From the NCBI GenBank assembly GCA_004292955.1, contig RDXX01000036.1:1-41129 (forward strand): a DNA stretch of 41,129 nucleotides, given 5' to 3'. Below the pieces are notes generated by a model. That model was not told the DNA's origin. It did no database searches and worked only from the letters and a program-made list of their open reading frames with translations. Every line of letters begins with the position of its first letter. Position 1 is the stretch's first letter. A program made the position numbers and the translations under genes. The DNA is from Oscillatoriales cyanobacterium. GTDB taxonomy: Bacteria > Cyanobacteriota > Cyanobacteriia > Cyanobacteriales > Microcoleaceae. Positions 32,098-41,129 of this stretch are shown one piece after another.

Positions 32098-35000
32098 GCC
32101 GGAAAACCCATAAATCCCTATCAGGGATTGAAACGTTTGCTATTTTCTGAAATTATGCGCTTGGCAATGCCGGAAAGCCGGAAAACCCATAAATCCCTAT
32201 CAGGGATTGAAACTTTGTAAATTCGACTGCGACTGGGAAATGTCTGCGCCGGAAAACCCATAAATCCCTATCAGGGATTGAAACGATCGCCTCCCTCCGT
32301 TTCGCCCCCGCGGCTTGGGCCGGAAAACCCATAAATCCCTATCAGGGATTGAAACTCGGACGGAATGGACAAAATTCAGAAACAATTCAATTGCGCCGGA
32401 AAACCCATAAATCCCTATCAGGGATTGAAACTTTCAGCTACTCAAGCTTTCATTTCCCCAATGGCAGCCGGAAAACCCATAAATCCCTATCAGGGATTGA
32501 AACTTTCAGCTACTCAAGCTTTCATTTCCCCAATGGCAAAGCCGGAAAACCCATAAATCCCTATCAGGGATTGAAACGAATTGAATTGGTGCAGAAAATT
32601 CGAGTGGCACGTTATCTTTGCCGGAAAACCCATAAATCCCTATCAGGGATTGAAACGGCAAACGTATTTTTCTCTGCCATATCGCTTTCGCCGGAAAGCC
32701 GGAAAACCCATAAATCCCTATCAGGGATTGAAACAAACAAATGAGCAATAGCAATACAACAACTGAAATCAATTACGCCGGAAAACCCATAAATCCCTAT
32801 CAGGGATTGAAACTGTTTGCTAGGAGCTAATGTACCAAGGAACGGCCAGTGCCGGAAAACCCATAAATCCCTATCAGGGATTGAAACGCCATATTTTCCA
32901 AGAATATCAAAATATACCGTTTCTGGCCGGAAAACCCATAAATCCCTATCAGGGATTGAAACTTTCCTAAGTCTTTCATTGTGCGCTCAAAAGCACGTAA
33001 AGCCGGAAAACCCATAAATCCCTATCAGGGATTGAAACAAAACTTGCTGCAATACTGCCGGGGCAGTCGGCGAAGCCGGAAAACCCATAAATCCCTATCA
33101 GGGATTGAAACTAATCTACCAAAGAAAGACTGCCCTCTGAATGAGGGTTTAGCCGGAAAACCCATAAATCCCTATCAGGGATTGAAACAAAATCTCTAAT
33201 GCTGTTGGCTACTTAAAGCGGGCCGGAAAACCCATAAATCCCTATCAGGGATTGAAACACGGCGAAAACCACTTATCAAGAGCGGTATTCTGCCGAGCCG
33301 GAAAACCCATAAATCCCTATCAGGGATTGAAACGAATACGAATTTGAGATAGGTAATTCGCGGGTAAAGCCGGAAAACCCATAAATCCCTATCAGGGATT
33401 GAAACATCAATACTGCTATAGCTCTCACAAAGGCACAAACTTAGCCGGAAAACCCATAAATCCCTATCAGGGATTGAAACGGGTAATTTCCACAATCCGA
33501 TTTTGGCTCTTTGGCCGGAAAACCCATAAATCCCTATCAGGGATTGAAACTTTTACGTACATGATGATTTTGGAATTGTCCGCGCCGGAAAACCCATAAA
33601 TCCCTATCAGGGATTGAAACTACAAAAACGAGAGGATTTCTCTTCGGCAGCACCGGGCCGGAAAACCCATAAATCCCTATCAGGGATTGAAACTTAGACC
33701 TCACCCCTACTACAAATCTCTTGCCGAGCAAGCCGGAAAACCCATAAATCCCTATCAGGGATTGAAACTTGGTATGGCTGACTGGACTCATGACTTGATA
33801 CTCTCCGCCGGAAAACCCATAAATCCCTATCAGGGATTGAAACCAAATCGACAAGAAGCTCGATTTCATTCACGAGGGCCGGAAAACCCATAAATCCCTA
33901 TCAGGGATTGAAACTCCGAATTACTTCTAGAATGCAGTATCAACTGTCGCCGGAAAACCCATAAATCCCTATCAGGGATTGAAACTGACAATCAGGGCAA
34001 CCTCGGAAGAATCAATATTGCCTCGCCGGAAAACCCATAAATCCCTATCAGGGATTGAAACATTGCCCTCTTGCTCAATCGGGGGGATTCCTTGAAAAGC
34101 CGGAAAACCCATAAATCCCTATCAGGGATTGAAACTTATCCTTGGCTTTAACTTTTTTCATCATTATGGGCCGGAAAACCCATAAATCCCTATCAGGGAT
34201 TGAAACGGTCTGCCGGACACAAGCGCCAACCGCAAGGCAGCGCCGGAAAACCCATAAATCCCTATCAGGGATTGAAACTCATGCGATCGCCACTCACACT
34301 TGTATCAGCTTTTTGGCCGGAAAACCCATAAATCCCTATCAGGGATTGAAACAAATTCCAAACTCGGATCGAGTGCTATCTCGATATCGAGCCGGAAAAC
34401 CCATAAATCCCTATCAGGGATTGAAACAAAATAATCAAGTTTTGCAACCACTTTGACGAATCGCCGGAAAACCCATAAATCCCTATCAGGGATTGAAACA
34501 GTCGCCTTCAATGCCTACTAAATTTTGCATTTCTGCCGGAAAACCCATAAATCCCTATCAGGGATTGAAACAGCGTCAAATTCAAACGCCCTCAACCAGC
34601 AAATTGGCCGGAAAACCCATAAATCCCTATCAGGGATTGAAACTAACTATTTCTTTCATCTCTTCTTTGACGCTATTTAAAAGCCGGAAAACCCATAAAT
34701 CCCTATCAGGGATTGAAACTGGGTACACCTGCCGCCAGTTAGCCACCTTTTTGGGGCGCCGGAAAACCCATAAATCCCTATCAGGGATTGAAACTACTCT
34801 TCTTTAACTACTACTGCAATGGCAGCAGGCCGGAAAACCCATAAATCCCTATCAGGGATTGAAACGGAGTGGACAGACGTGGTGCGGATTTTGAGTGAAA
34901 GCGCGCCGGAAAACCCATAAATCCCTATCAGGGATTGAAACCGGGAGACAAGATGGCAATAAAAAACACCCTTTGCCGCCGGAAAACCCATAAATCCCTA

Positions 35001-35681
35001 TCAGGGATTGAAACATCATGCAGCCTTTTCCAAATCTCAAAAATCTGTTTCGCCGGAAAACCCATAAATCCCTATCAGGGATTGAAACCTTCTTTGCGGG
35101 CTACCAATGCTCGAACCAGAGAATTAGTGAGCCGGAAAACCCATAAATCCCTATCAGGGATTGAAACGCGCTTCTTGTAAAGAATAATTGTAAAGGCTTT
35201 AATGCCGGAAAACCCATAAATCCCTATCAGGGATTGAAACCGTACTCATTCACTCAAAGAATTTGATTGGAGTGGCGCCGGAAAACCCATAAATCCCTAT
35301 CAGGGATTGAAACTGATAAATGCCTGATCGATTAAGCAGAATGAATTCATGCCGGAAAACCCATAAATCCCTATCAGGGATTGAAACGTAGCCACTTTCT
35401 AGGAATTCCGGGGCCGCGAGCCGGAAAACCCATAAATCCCTATCAGGGATTGAAACTGGAATAATAAGTCTTCTTACAAATTAAAGGCACTCCAAGCCGG
35501 AAAACCCATAAATCCCTATCAGGGATTGAAACGTAGCCACTTTCTAGGAATTCCGGGGCCGCGACTTCTGAGCCGGAAAACCCATAAATCCCTATCAGGG
35601 ATTGAAACGATCCTTGTAAGATTCAGGCGAAAATACCGCCAGTGCCGGAAAACCCATATTTCCCTGTCTAGGGCTTGAAAC
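32098..35681 (+). CRISPR. CRISPR array, 49 repeats and 48 spacers
   Basis: The 37-base repeat begins GCCGGAAAACCC, contains the small stem ATCCCTATCAGGGAT and ends GGGATTGAAAC. Repeats 1-48 appear identical; the 49th (35644-35681) is 38 bases with several changes, marking the trailer end, so transcription is on the plus strand. Spacers are 32-42 bases, mostly 33-39. The ATTGAAAC 3' handle is typical of type I (A/B/D) and type III systems, but no cas gene is in the window, so the type is uncertain. Spacers 5 and 6 share 35 bases, and spacers 45 and 47 share 32. Spacers 1 and 8 end in a copy of the first eight repeat bases. Confidence 0.98.
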
Positions 35682-35702
35682 GGCGGTAAAACGTAAGCCC
35701 CC

Positions 35703-35739
35703 GCGAGAAAACCGCAAAATCCCGATCGCGAATCCAAAC
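35703..35739 (+). repeat. possible fossil CRISPR repeat
   Basis: Twenty-one bases beyond the degenerate 49th repeat, a 37-base segment (GCGAGAAAACCG ... CCAAAC) aligns without gaps to the CRISPR repeat with about 26 of 37 identities. It may be an even older terminal repeat after partial deletion of its spacer. Confidence 0.4.
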
Positions 35740-35784
35740 CAGATTAAAATAATCGAGTCAAGTTGACTTTATTTTTTAATTCCC

Positions 35785-36618
35785 ATGCGTATTTGGCAAG
35801 CCGATTTCTACCGCCGCCCTCTCCGAGACGAAACCGGCAAACCATTGTGGGAACTCCTCATCTGCGACTCCGCACAAACATTTCAATTTAGCGCCCTTTG
35901 CCGCCAGTCGGAAGCCAACTCCCATTGGCTAGCCGCCCAATTCCAGCAAGTTCAAACCCAGAAATTGCCCGACACAATCCAAGTATTTAGACCTCAATCT
36001 CTCAGTTTAATCGAAGCAGCGGGCAAAGTTTTGGGCGTCAAAGTAGAAGCAACTCGGCGCACCGCCGCCCTCAAAACCCTGCTGCAACAACGCGATCGAG
36101 AATATTCCAGTCTGCCTAATTATACTAATGAAGCTTATCGGGCGATCGACCTTGAGACACCACCACCCATCCCCCTACCCGAAAATCTCTGGGGCGATAC
36201 CTGGCGTTTTGCATCCCTACCCGCCGGCGACATCCTAGAAGCCATCCAAGGGCGTCCCATCCCAATCTTAGAAATGCCCGAATTGCTATTACCCCTGAAC
36301 TTGGGTTTAGCCTCAACAGTACCCGTACCCGGAGTAGTAATTGACGGCGGGCGACAGTCAATGCGCCTAGCTAGATGGCTTCAGGAAGCCAAACCCTTCG
36401 CCTTGAACTATATCGCCGGAGCTCCCGACGGATTGATATTGGAAGCTGGATTAGCCGATCGATGGGTTGTCGCCACCTTTGAAGATAGCGAAGTAAAAGC
36501 CGCCGCCGAAACTTACCAACAGCGCAAACAATCGAGTAAAGGATTGCATTTCCTCTTAGTCCAGCCCGATGATAGCGGCATGACTTATACAGGGTTTTGG
36601 CTGCTAAATTTTAATTAA
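35785..36618 (+). CDS. Tab2/Atab2 family RNA-binding protein
   Basis: A 277-residue protein starting MRIWQADFYRRPLRDETGKPLWELLICD, the family hallmark WQ-DF-RRP and LWELL-C. The central LPENLWGDTWRFASLPAG and the C-terminal GDGLILEAGLADRW-like block (GAPDGLILEAGLADRWVVATF) plus GLHFLLVQPDDSGMTYTGFWLL are also characteristic. In algae and plants Tab2/ATAB2 bind psaB and other photosystem mRNAs to activate translation; cyanobacterial members are thought to act similarly. The start lies about 100 bases after the decayed CRISPR end. The 3' end is duplicated downstream. Confidence 0.93.
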   Translation: MRIWQADFYRRPLRDETGKPLWELLICDSAQTFQFSALCRQSEANSHWLAAQFQQVQTQKLPDTIQVFRPQSLSLIEAAGKVLGVKVEATRRTAALKTLLQQRDREYSSLPNYTNEAYRAIDLETPPPIPLPENLWGDTWRFASLPAGDILEAIQGRPIPILEMPELLLPLNLGLASTVPVPGVVIDGGRQSMRLARWLQEAKPFALNYIAGAPDGLILEAGLADRWVVATFEDSEVKAAAETYQQRKQSSKGLHFLLVQPDDSGMTYTGFWLLNFN

Positions 36619-36966
36619 TAATACCAATCCTAAATCTTTAAGGTACGTTGTTGGGCTTCAGCCCTCTTTAGATATATAGATAAAGAGCGCTGAAGCGCAA
36701 CAACGTACCTTTTTATATTGACAATAAATTTTTGATAAACAAACCAAACATTTATTGTGTAGCAATCTTTTTCCAAAAATCGTATTAAATGCGGTACAGC
36801 TTACAAGCATGAAAAAAATTTGCTAAGCACCAAATTTTGTGGTGCCGAGCAAAACAGAGGTTGTTTCCTCAAATCTTGTCGGTGCGTCGCTACGAGATTT
36901 TGAATCTTTTTTAGGGATTATTCATAGCGACACACCCTACAAACACTTTTGGCTGCTAAATTTTAA
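36595..36966. repeat. 20-bp direct repeat of the Tab2 gene 3' end
   Basis: The last coding bases TTTTGGCTGCTAAATTTTAA (36595-36614) recur exactly at 36947-36966, 332 bases downstream, in non-coding DNA. Between them lie the palindrome at 36641-36710 and the GGTGCGTCGCTA inverted repeat at 36881-36936. I see no gene in 36619-37167. Confidence 0.8.
36641..36710. repeat. imperfect 70-bp palindrome, possible terminator
   Basis: Arms AGGTACGTTGTTGGGC and (right side) GCGCAACAACGTACCT pair over about 29 bases with two mismatches, followed by TTTTTAT. It is related to the perfect palindrome at 108-173. It starts 23 bases after the Tab2 stop codon, so it could terminate that transcript. Confidence 0.7.
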
Positions 36967-37167
36967 CTCGCAATAGTTAATGCCGAATCCTGGACATCCG
37001 CAGCCAGTAAAACTTTAACAAAACGATCGCCCTTTCTAGCTGCGGACAAATGAAACTATCCGAGATTATCTTATTTTTTATTTCAAAATTCGATCGCCAA
37101 AATCAGATGATCTCCCGAAAATAACTGCCAGCAGATACAGACTGAAGCACCCTTTTTAAAAGTCTAT

Positions 37168-37374
37168 CTATTCCACAACCAGAATCAATCCATCTTGGAT
37201 GCCCTGATGCACTCGGTTAATCTGACACCGATCCTTTTCGTTGAGACGGTTTGTCGAAAGCATTGCAGACTTCAGCAGCCGCCTGTCGAGAGGCGTAATT
37301 TGGCGGAAAGCAAAGATTCGTTGGACGATCGCCTCGATCGCGATCTTAGGTACGCTAGCAGAACTGACTGTCAT
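37168..37374 (-). CDS. small conserved cyanobacterial protein
   Basis: A 68-residue protein: MTVSSASVPKIAIEAIVQRIFAFRQITPLDRRLLKSAML, then LNEKDRCQINRVHQGIQDGLILVVE. The pattern (RIFAFRQIT-DRRLL ... NEKDRCQINRV ... GL--VV) resembles short helical proteins widespread in cyanobacteria without an assigned role. No membrane span. It is divergent from mtnP across about 207 bases, which include AT-rich sequence that could hold promoters for both. A weak GGGTGTT lies before the ATG. Confidence 0.7.
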   Translation of the reverse strand: MTVSSASVPKIAIEAIVQRIFAFRQITPLDRRLLKSAMLSTNRLNEKDRCQINRVHQGIQDGLILVVE

Positions 37375-37581
37375 TTTTTTAACACCCTGAAAATAGATAA
37401 CAGAACCCTGTACCTTTATTTTTAAAGATTTTGTAAAGATACATTGTGATTAAGATCATACATATCTTGTGACAAAACAGTGTATAAACGATCGCAATCG
37501 CTATAAAAATTAAATTATTTTAACGCAAACTTAACAATAGCTCGATAGAATCAATGTTGTAAAACTGAGGCAGAGGGTAAA

Positions 37582-38454
37582 ATGGCACAGGCAAAAATCG
37601 GCATTATCGGCGGCAGCGGTTTGTATAAAATGGAAGCCCTCAAGGATGTTGAAGAGGTAAAAATCGATACACCTTTTGGCGCGCCATCTGATGCAGCCAT
37701 TGTGGGAACCTTAGACGGTACGCCCGTTGCATTTTTGGCCAGACACGGCCGCAATCACACTTATTTGCCCTCGGAAGTCCCCTATCGGGCAAATATCTAT
37801 GCCATGAAGAGTCTAGGAGTTGAGTATTTAATCTCAGCGTCGGCGGTTGGTTCCCTAAAAACAGAGGCCAAACCTTTAGATATGGTAGTGCCAGATCAGT
37901 TTATCGATCGCACAAAAAATCGAGCTTCTACATTTTTCGGAGAAGGAATAGTCGGTCACATCACCTTCGGCGATCCGATTTGCGGCGAATTGGCTAAAGT
38001 GTTGGTAAGCGCGATCGAATCCTTGAACCTCGCCGACGTTTCCCTGCATCGCGGCGGCACCTACGTCTGCATGGAAGGCCCCGCATTTTCCACCAAAGCA
38101 GAATCAAATCTTTACCGCAGTTGGGATGCGACAGTCATCGGGATGACAAATTTACCCGAAGCAAAATTAGCCAGAGAAGCAGAGATTGCCTACGCAACTT
38201 TAGCATTAGTTACCGATTACGACTGCTGGCATGAAGAACATGACAGCGTAACAGTAGAAATGGTAATCGCCAACTTGCACCGCAATGCGGAAAATGCCCA
38301 AAAAGTAATTCAAGAAACTGTGCGGAGGCTAACCGAAAATCCCCCTGTTTCTGAGGCACATTCCGCTTTGAAATATGCAATTCTGACTCCACTGGACAAA
38401 GTACCTCCCGCAACTAAGGAGAAAATGGGTTTGCTATTGCAGAAATATTTGTAG
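37582..38454 (+). CDS. mtnP: S-methyl-5'-thioadenosine phosphorylase
   Basis: A 290-residue enzyme of the PNP/MTAP family that splits methylthioadenosine into adenine and 5-methylthioribose-1-phosphate in methionine salvage. Recognised by [12 protein letters not shown] at the N-terminus, [24 protein letters not shown] (phosphate-binding RHG), [42 protein letters not shown] and [13 protein letters not shown]. The acidic Asp of TDYD favours a 6-amino purine such as adenine. Length is normal. The ATG follows GGCAGAGGG. Confidence 0.95.
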   Translation: MAQAKIGIIGGSGLYKMEALKDVEEVKIDTPFGAPSDAAIVGTLDGTPVAFLARHGRNHTYLPSEVPYRANIYAMKSLGVEYLISASAVGSLKTEAKPLDMVVPDQFIDRTKNRASTFFGEGIVGHITFGDPICGELAKVLVSAIESLNLADVSLHRGGTYVCMEGPAFSTKAESNLYRSWDATVIGMTNLPEAKLAREAEIAYATLALVTDYDCWHEEHDSVTVEMVIANLHRNAENAQKVIQETVRRLTENPPVSEAHSALKYAILTPLDKVPPATKEKMGLLLQKYL

Positions 38455-38455
38455 G

Positions 38456-38525
38456 GGATAGGGAATAGGGCATCGGGCATGGGGCATCGGGCATCGGGCA
38501 TCGGGCATCGGGCATCGGGCATCGG
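38456..38525. repeat. seven-base tandem repeat (GGGCATC)n
   Basis: About nine GGGCATC / GGGCATG units directly after mtnP. Confidence 0.95.
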
Positions 38526-38574
38526 TTATTAGTTATTAGTTAATTGCTAACAATTACCAATTTCTAAATTCCTA

Positions 38575-38742
38575 ATGCCCAATCCCCTGGGAAGGCCGAT
38601 GCCCTGGGAAGGCCAATGCTTTTCGGCCCTGGGAAGGCCTTCTTCCCAATGCCCAATGCCCAATGCCCAATTCCCTGCGCGGGGCAATGCCCAATGCCCA
38701 ATGCCCAATGCCCAATGCCCAATGCCCAATGCCCAATGCCCA
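38575..38742. repeat. seven-base tandem repeat (CCAATGC)n and CCCTGGGAAGGCC units
   Basis: Three CCCTGGGAAGGCC units (38584-38640) lead into more than ten CCAATGC units. It runs to the stop codon of the TPR gene on the other strand. Confidence 0.95.
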
Positions 38743-38743
38743 A

Positions 38744-39970
38744 TTAACCGATCAACTGTTTAAACGCATCATGTTCGCGAAGTTTTTCTAAATCAACTTC
38801 AGTTTTTGCCAACTCTTTGCACAAATTCGGATTGAGATTCAGGGCGCGCTTTAAATTTTCAATTGCTAAATCAATTTTACCTTGGAGCGCATAACATCGG
38901 GCTTTATTGTACCATATTCTGTAAAAATCAGGTCGAATTTTAGCAGCATTGTCGTAGGACTCGATCGCCGCTTCGTACTTTTGCAATTTGGACAGTGCCA
39001 CGCCTCGATTGTTCCAAGCGTCAGTATAATCTTTTTTGACTTGTAGGGCTTGATTGTACGAAATTACTGCTTGTTCGTATTCCTGCATTTTGGAAAAGGC
39101 AACGCCTCGGTTGTTCCAAGCGTCGGCGTAATCGGGTTTGGCTTGGATGGCTTGTTCGTAACAGCCGATCGCCTCCGGGTACTTCTGCAACTCCAACAAT
39201 ACCACGCCTCGGTTGTTCCAAGCGTCGGGATAGGTCGGGCGAATTGTGGTAGCTTGTTCGTAGGATGCGATCGCCTCGGGATACCGCTGCATTCGAGTCA
39301 GCACAACTCCCCGATTGTTCCAAGTATCGGCTAAATCCGGCTGAATTTGCAGTGCTTGATTGTAAGCTGCGATCGCATCTTCATAGCGATTTTCAAAGAA
39401 ACAAGCATCTCCCTGTTTGGCATAGTCGGCCGCCGTCAATAACTGTTGATAATTGCCGTAGTTAACCGGAGCAAATTCTTGAATTTGGGCATCCGGTAAT
39501 AACAAATCTGTTTCTACATCTGCTGGGTGATTTTGGTATTGAATTTCACCTAAGATACTTTCAGCATCGGAAATTAATAGTTTTAATTGAGAGATGGTAT
39601 CGTAGTGGAGACTTTCGATTTCTTGGCGAGCAATTGTTGTCTGCTTGGACAATTTGCCCAACAAAAACCAAACAATGACTCCGGCTGCTGTCGGAAACAA
39701 AGTTAAGGCAATTACCAACCCATTTAGCAGCAGGCCCGTGCGCCCAAAAGCAATGTCCACTTCTTCTTGAACTCGATCGCGAATTTCGTCTTTGAGTTGC
39801 TGCTGGGGCAATTCCTGCTGAATTAACAGTCCCCCAGCCTTCGCTTGGGATGCAGAAACCTTACTGGTACAGAGTAAAATAATCAAAAGGGCGATCGGGC
39901 TAAGAGTTGTTCTAAAAATACTTGACAAACGCATTGGCTTAGTGATACCCACCTGATTTGCGATTTTCAT
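38744..39970 (-). CDS. TPR repeat membrane protein
   Basis: A protein of about 408 residues. From ATG 39970 (MKIANQVGI) an N-terminal hydrophobic segment ([21 protein letters not shown]) looks like a signal peptide or anchor; a second hydrophobic span ([26 protein letters not shown]) follows. Residues about 185-400 contain about six TPR units ([19 protein letters not shown]), repeated closely enough in DNA to suggest recent expansion. Starts at 39979, 39970 and 39934 are all possible; 39970 has GGGGAG ten bases upstream, in the IS end, and 39934 lacks any. TPR would mediate protein binding. Function unknown. Confidence 0.85.
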   Translation of the reverse strand: MKIANQVGITKPMRLSSIFRTTLSPIALLIILLCTSKVSASQAKAGGLLIQQELPQQQLKDEIRDRVQEEVDIAFGRTGLLLNGLVIALTLFPTAAGVIVWFLLGKLSKQTTIARQEIESLHYDTISQLKLLISDAESILGEIQYQNHPADVETDLLLPDAQIQEFAPVNYGNYQQLLTAADYAKQGDACFFENRYEDAIAAYNQALQIQPDLADTWNNRGVVLTRMQRYPEAIASYEQATTIRPTYPDAWNNRGVVLLELQKYPEAIGCYEQAIQAKPDYADAWNNRGVAFSKMQEYEQAVISYNQALQVKKDYTDAWNNRGVALSKLQKYEAAIESYDNAAKIRPDFYRIWYNKARCYALQGKIDLAIENLKRALNLNPNLCKELAKTEVDLEKLREHDAFKQLIG

Positions 39971-39974
39971 ATTT

Positions 39975-40015
39975 GACATACTCCCCGGCGTAAACGCGCG
40001 GGGATTCTTTACGCT
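39975..40015 (-). mobile_element. IS200/IS605 right end
   Basis: On the minus strand, after the tnpB stop, GAATCCCCGCGCG ... CGCCGGGGAGTATGTCAA forms a terminal hairpin (CCCCGCG with CGCCGGGG, imperfect). It matches the relic end at 8508. In this family the same region forms the 3' part of the guide (omega) RNA of TnpB. Confidence 0.75.
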
Positions 40016-41129
40016 TCATCGACTGATGCTACCTTTCATAGTCTTACTCTGTCTCAGCGTACATTTAAGGTCGTGCCGATGCCCCATGCCGACCATTTCT
40101 ATATTCCTAGCAGCGTTTTCATCTCTATCTTGCTCCATACCGCAACTGATGCAAAGCACTGAACGAATAGATAAATTAATCTTCCCCCATTTGAATCCAC
40201 AATCTGCACAGATTTGGCTAGTCGGCTCCCACCTACTAATTACCTTGAATTTCCTGCCAAATTTCTCCGATTTAGCTTCGCAAAGAGTCCTGAATTCTCT
40301 CCATCCTTGCAGACTAATTGCCCTGGCAAGTTTACGATTCTTGACCATGCCTGACACGTTCAAATCTTCCAAAATAATTACTTGGTTTTCGTTAACTATT
40401 TTGGTTGATAATTTGTGTAGGAAGTCTTGGCGGGTATCGGCAATTCGATTGTGTAACTTGGCAATTTTAATGCGAGTTACATTCCTTCTTTTAGAATCTT
40501 TTGGTTGACGAGCTAATTTGCGTTGTAGCTTGCGTACTTTTCGGTAAGGCTTTTTATAGGCAGGACTTTCGGCTTTCTCGCCATTACTCATTACTGCAAA
40601 AGTTTTAATGCCTAAATCAATTCCGATACTTGGATTCTTAGCTTCAACCTGAATTGGTTGAATCTCTACAACAAAACTCAGGAAATAGCGGTTTCCACAG
40701 TCCTTGATTACCGTCACAGAACTAGGCTCAGACGGAAGACTTTTAGACCATATTGGATTAACAATTCCAATTTTAGCCAAATAGACACCATCACCTTTGA
40801 GAGAAAATCCTCCAACTCTAAAACGTGCCGATTGGCTGTTAGTCCTTTTCTTGAATTTAGGATATCCAACTTTACGCCCCTTTCTCTTACCTTTGCAGGA
40901 GTTGAAAAAGTTCTTGAAAGCAACATCTAAATCGGCAACAGATTGTTGCAGTGGAACGCATGACACATCTCCTAACCAAGCTCTTTCTTCAGTATTCTTG
41001 GCTTGGGTAATGATGATTTTTTGCAAATTCGCTGAACTAGGCTTTTTATCTGACTGTTTGCAAAGTGCAAGAGCATCATTCCAAACCACCCGCACACAGC
41101 CAAACAGTTGAGCTAAGCCCTGCTGCTGT
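40016..41129 (-). CDS. tnpB: TnpB-type RNA-guided nuclease / IS200/IS605 OrfB, 5' end outside window
   Basis: At least 371 residues; the frame stays open to the right edge, so the N-terminus is cut off by the window (the visible start of QLFGCVRVVWNDAL is the usual family motif near residue 20). The RuvC-like core is intact: Asp in SIGIDLGIKTFAV, Glu in VIILEDLNVSGM and Asp in QDRDENAARNIEMVG. A zinc ribbon CADCG ... CISCG lies between the last two. TnpB is a transposon-encoded RNA-guided DNA nuclease, ancestor of Cas12. No tnpA is visible in the window. The full catalytic set suggests it could be active. Confidence 0.93.
   Translation of the reverse strand, partial: QQQGLAQLFGCVRVVWNDALALCKQSDKKPSSANLQKIIITQAKNTEERAWLGDVSCVPLQQSVADLDVAFKNFFNSCKGKRKGRKVGYPKFKKRTNSQSARFRVGGFSLKGDGVYLAKIGIVNPIWSKSLPSEPSSVTVIKDCGNRYFLSFVVEIQPIQVEAKNPSIGIDLGIKTFAVMSNGEKAESPAYKKPYRKVRKLQRKLARQPKDSKRRNVTRIKIAKLHNRIADTRQDFLHKLSTKIVNENQVIILEDLNVSGMVKNRKLARAISLQGWREFRTLCEAKSEKFGRKFKVISRWEPTSQICADCGFKWGKINLSIRSVLCISCGMEQDRDENAARNIEMVGMGHRHDLKCTLRQSKTMKGSISR

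Noticed and set aside
32200..35180. Many open frames across the CRISPR array (translating as repeated KPINPYQGLK or FQSLIGIYGFSG)
   Set aside because: They are translations of the CRISPR repeat itself in different frames, not genes.

Overview
The window looks like chromosomal DNA of a filamentous, non-heterocystous cyanobacterium of the Oscillatoriales / Microcoleus-Oscillatoria type. The evidence is psbK directly behind tgt, abundant HIP1 octamers (GCGATCGC), typical cyanobacterial families (Tab2/Atab2, DUF6745, Uma2, orthocaspase-like, WD40 with HEAT lead-in), very repeat-rich intergenic DNA with seven-base tandem repeats, and a long CRISPR array whose repeats end in ATTGAAAC. The organism assignment is inference; no rRNA or other taxonomic marker is present.

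Layout. 1-4.7 kb: two tiny paralogous genes, a six-repeat ChW-like protein in which the signature Trp is Asp, a tandem pair of small single-span membrane proteins, and a vapBC-type toxin-antitoxin pair. 4.8-9.5 kb: a 14-blade WD40 protein, a PD-(D/E)XK-like protein, cobS (cobalamin synthase) and an IS200/IS605 relic abutting the cobS start codon. 9.7-15.2 kb: tgt, psbK with a strong terminator, a glutathione S-transferase, a b561-like cytochrome and an SDR-phytanoyl-CoA-dioxygenase fusion. 15.4-22 kb: a Cache-GAF sensor kinase with a damaged catalytic core, a conserved unknown protein, a maltose-acetyltransferase-like enzyme, a metallo-beta-lactamase-fold protein lacking metal ligands, and a site-2 protease divergent from it. 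22.7-29.7 kb: a second PD-(D/E)XK-like paralogue, a DUF6745 protein, sat (ATP sulfurylase), a Tat-signal caspase-fold protein lacking both catalytic residues, and Uma2. 30.3-36.6 kb: a valine-pyruvate aminotransferase, then a CRISPR leader and an array of 49 repeats and 48 spacers with no cas genes nearby, then Tab2/Atab2. 37-41.1 kb: a small conserved protein divergent from mtnP (methylthioadenosine phosphorylase), a TPR membrane protein, and a TnpB-type IS element that runs off the right edge.

Most genes are single housekeeping or regulatory units rather than one pathway. What stands out is (i) three catalytically degenerate enzymes (histidine kinase, caspase, metallo-beta-lactamase fold); (ii) CRISPR spacer pairs that start at the same base but differ in length; (iii) a small MITE family with 8-bp target duplications; and (iv) two genes whose apparent ribosome-binding site lies in an IS200/IS605 right end. 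I found no convincing complete new multi-gene system; the CRISPR locus and the pseudoenzymes are the best candidates for follow-up.
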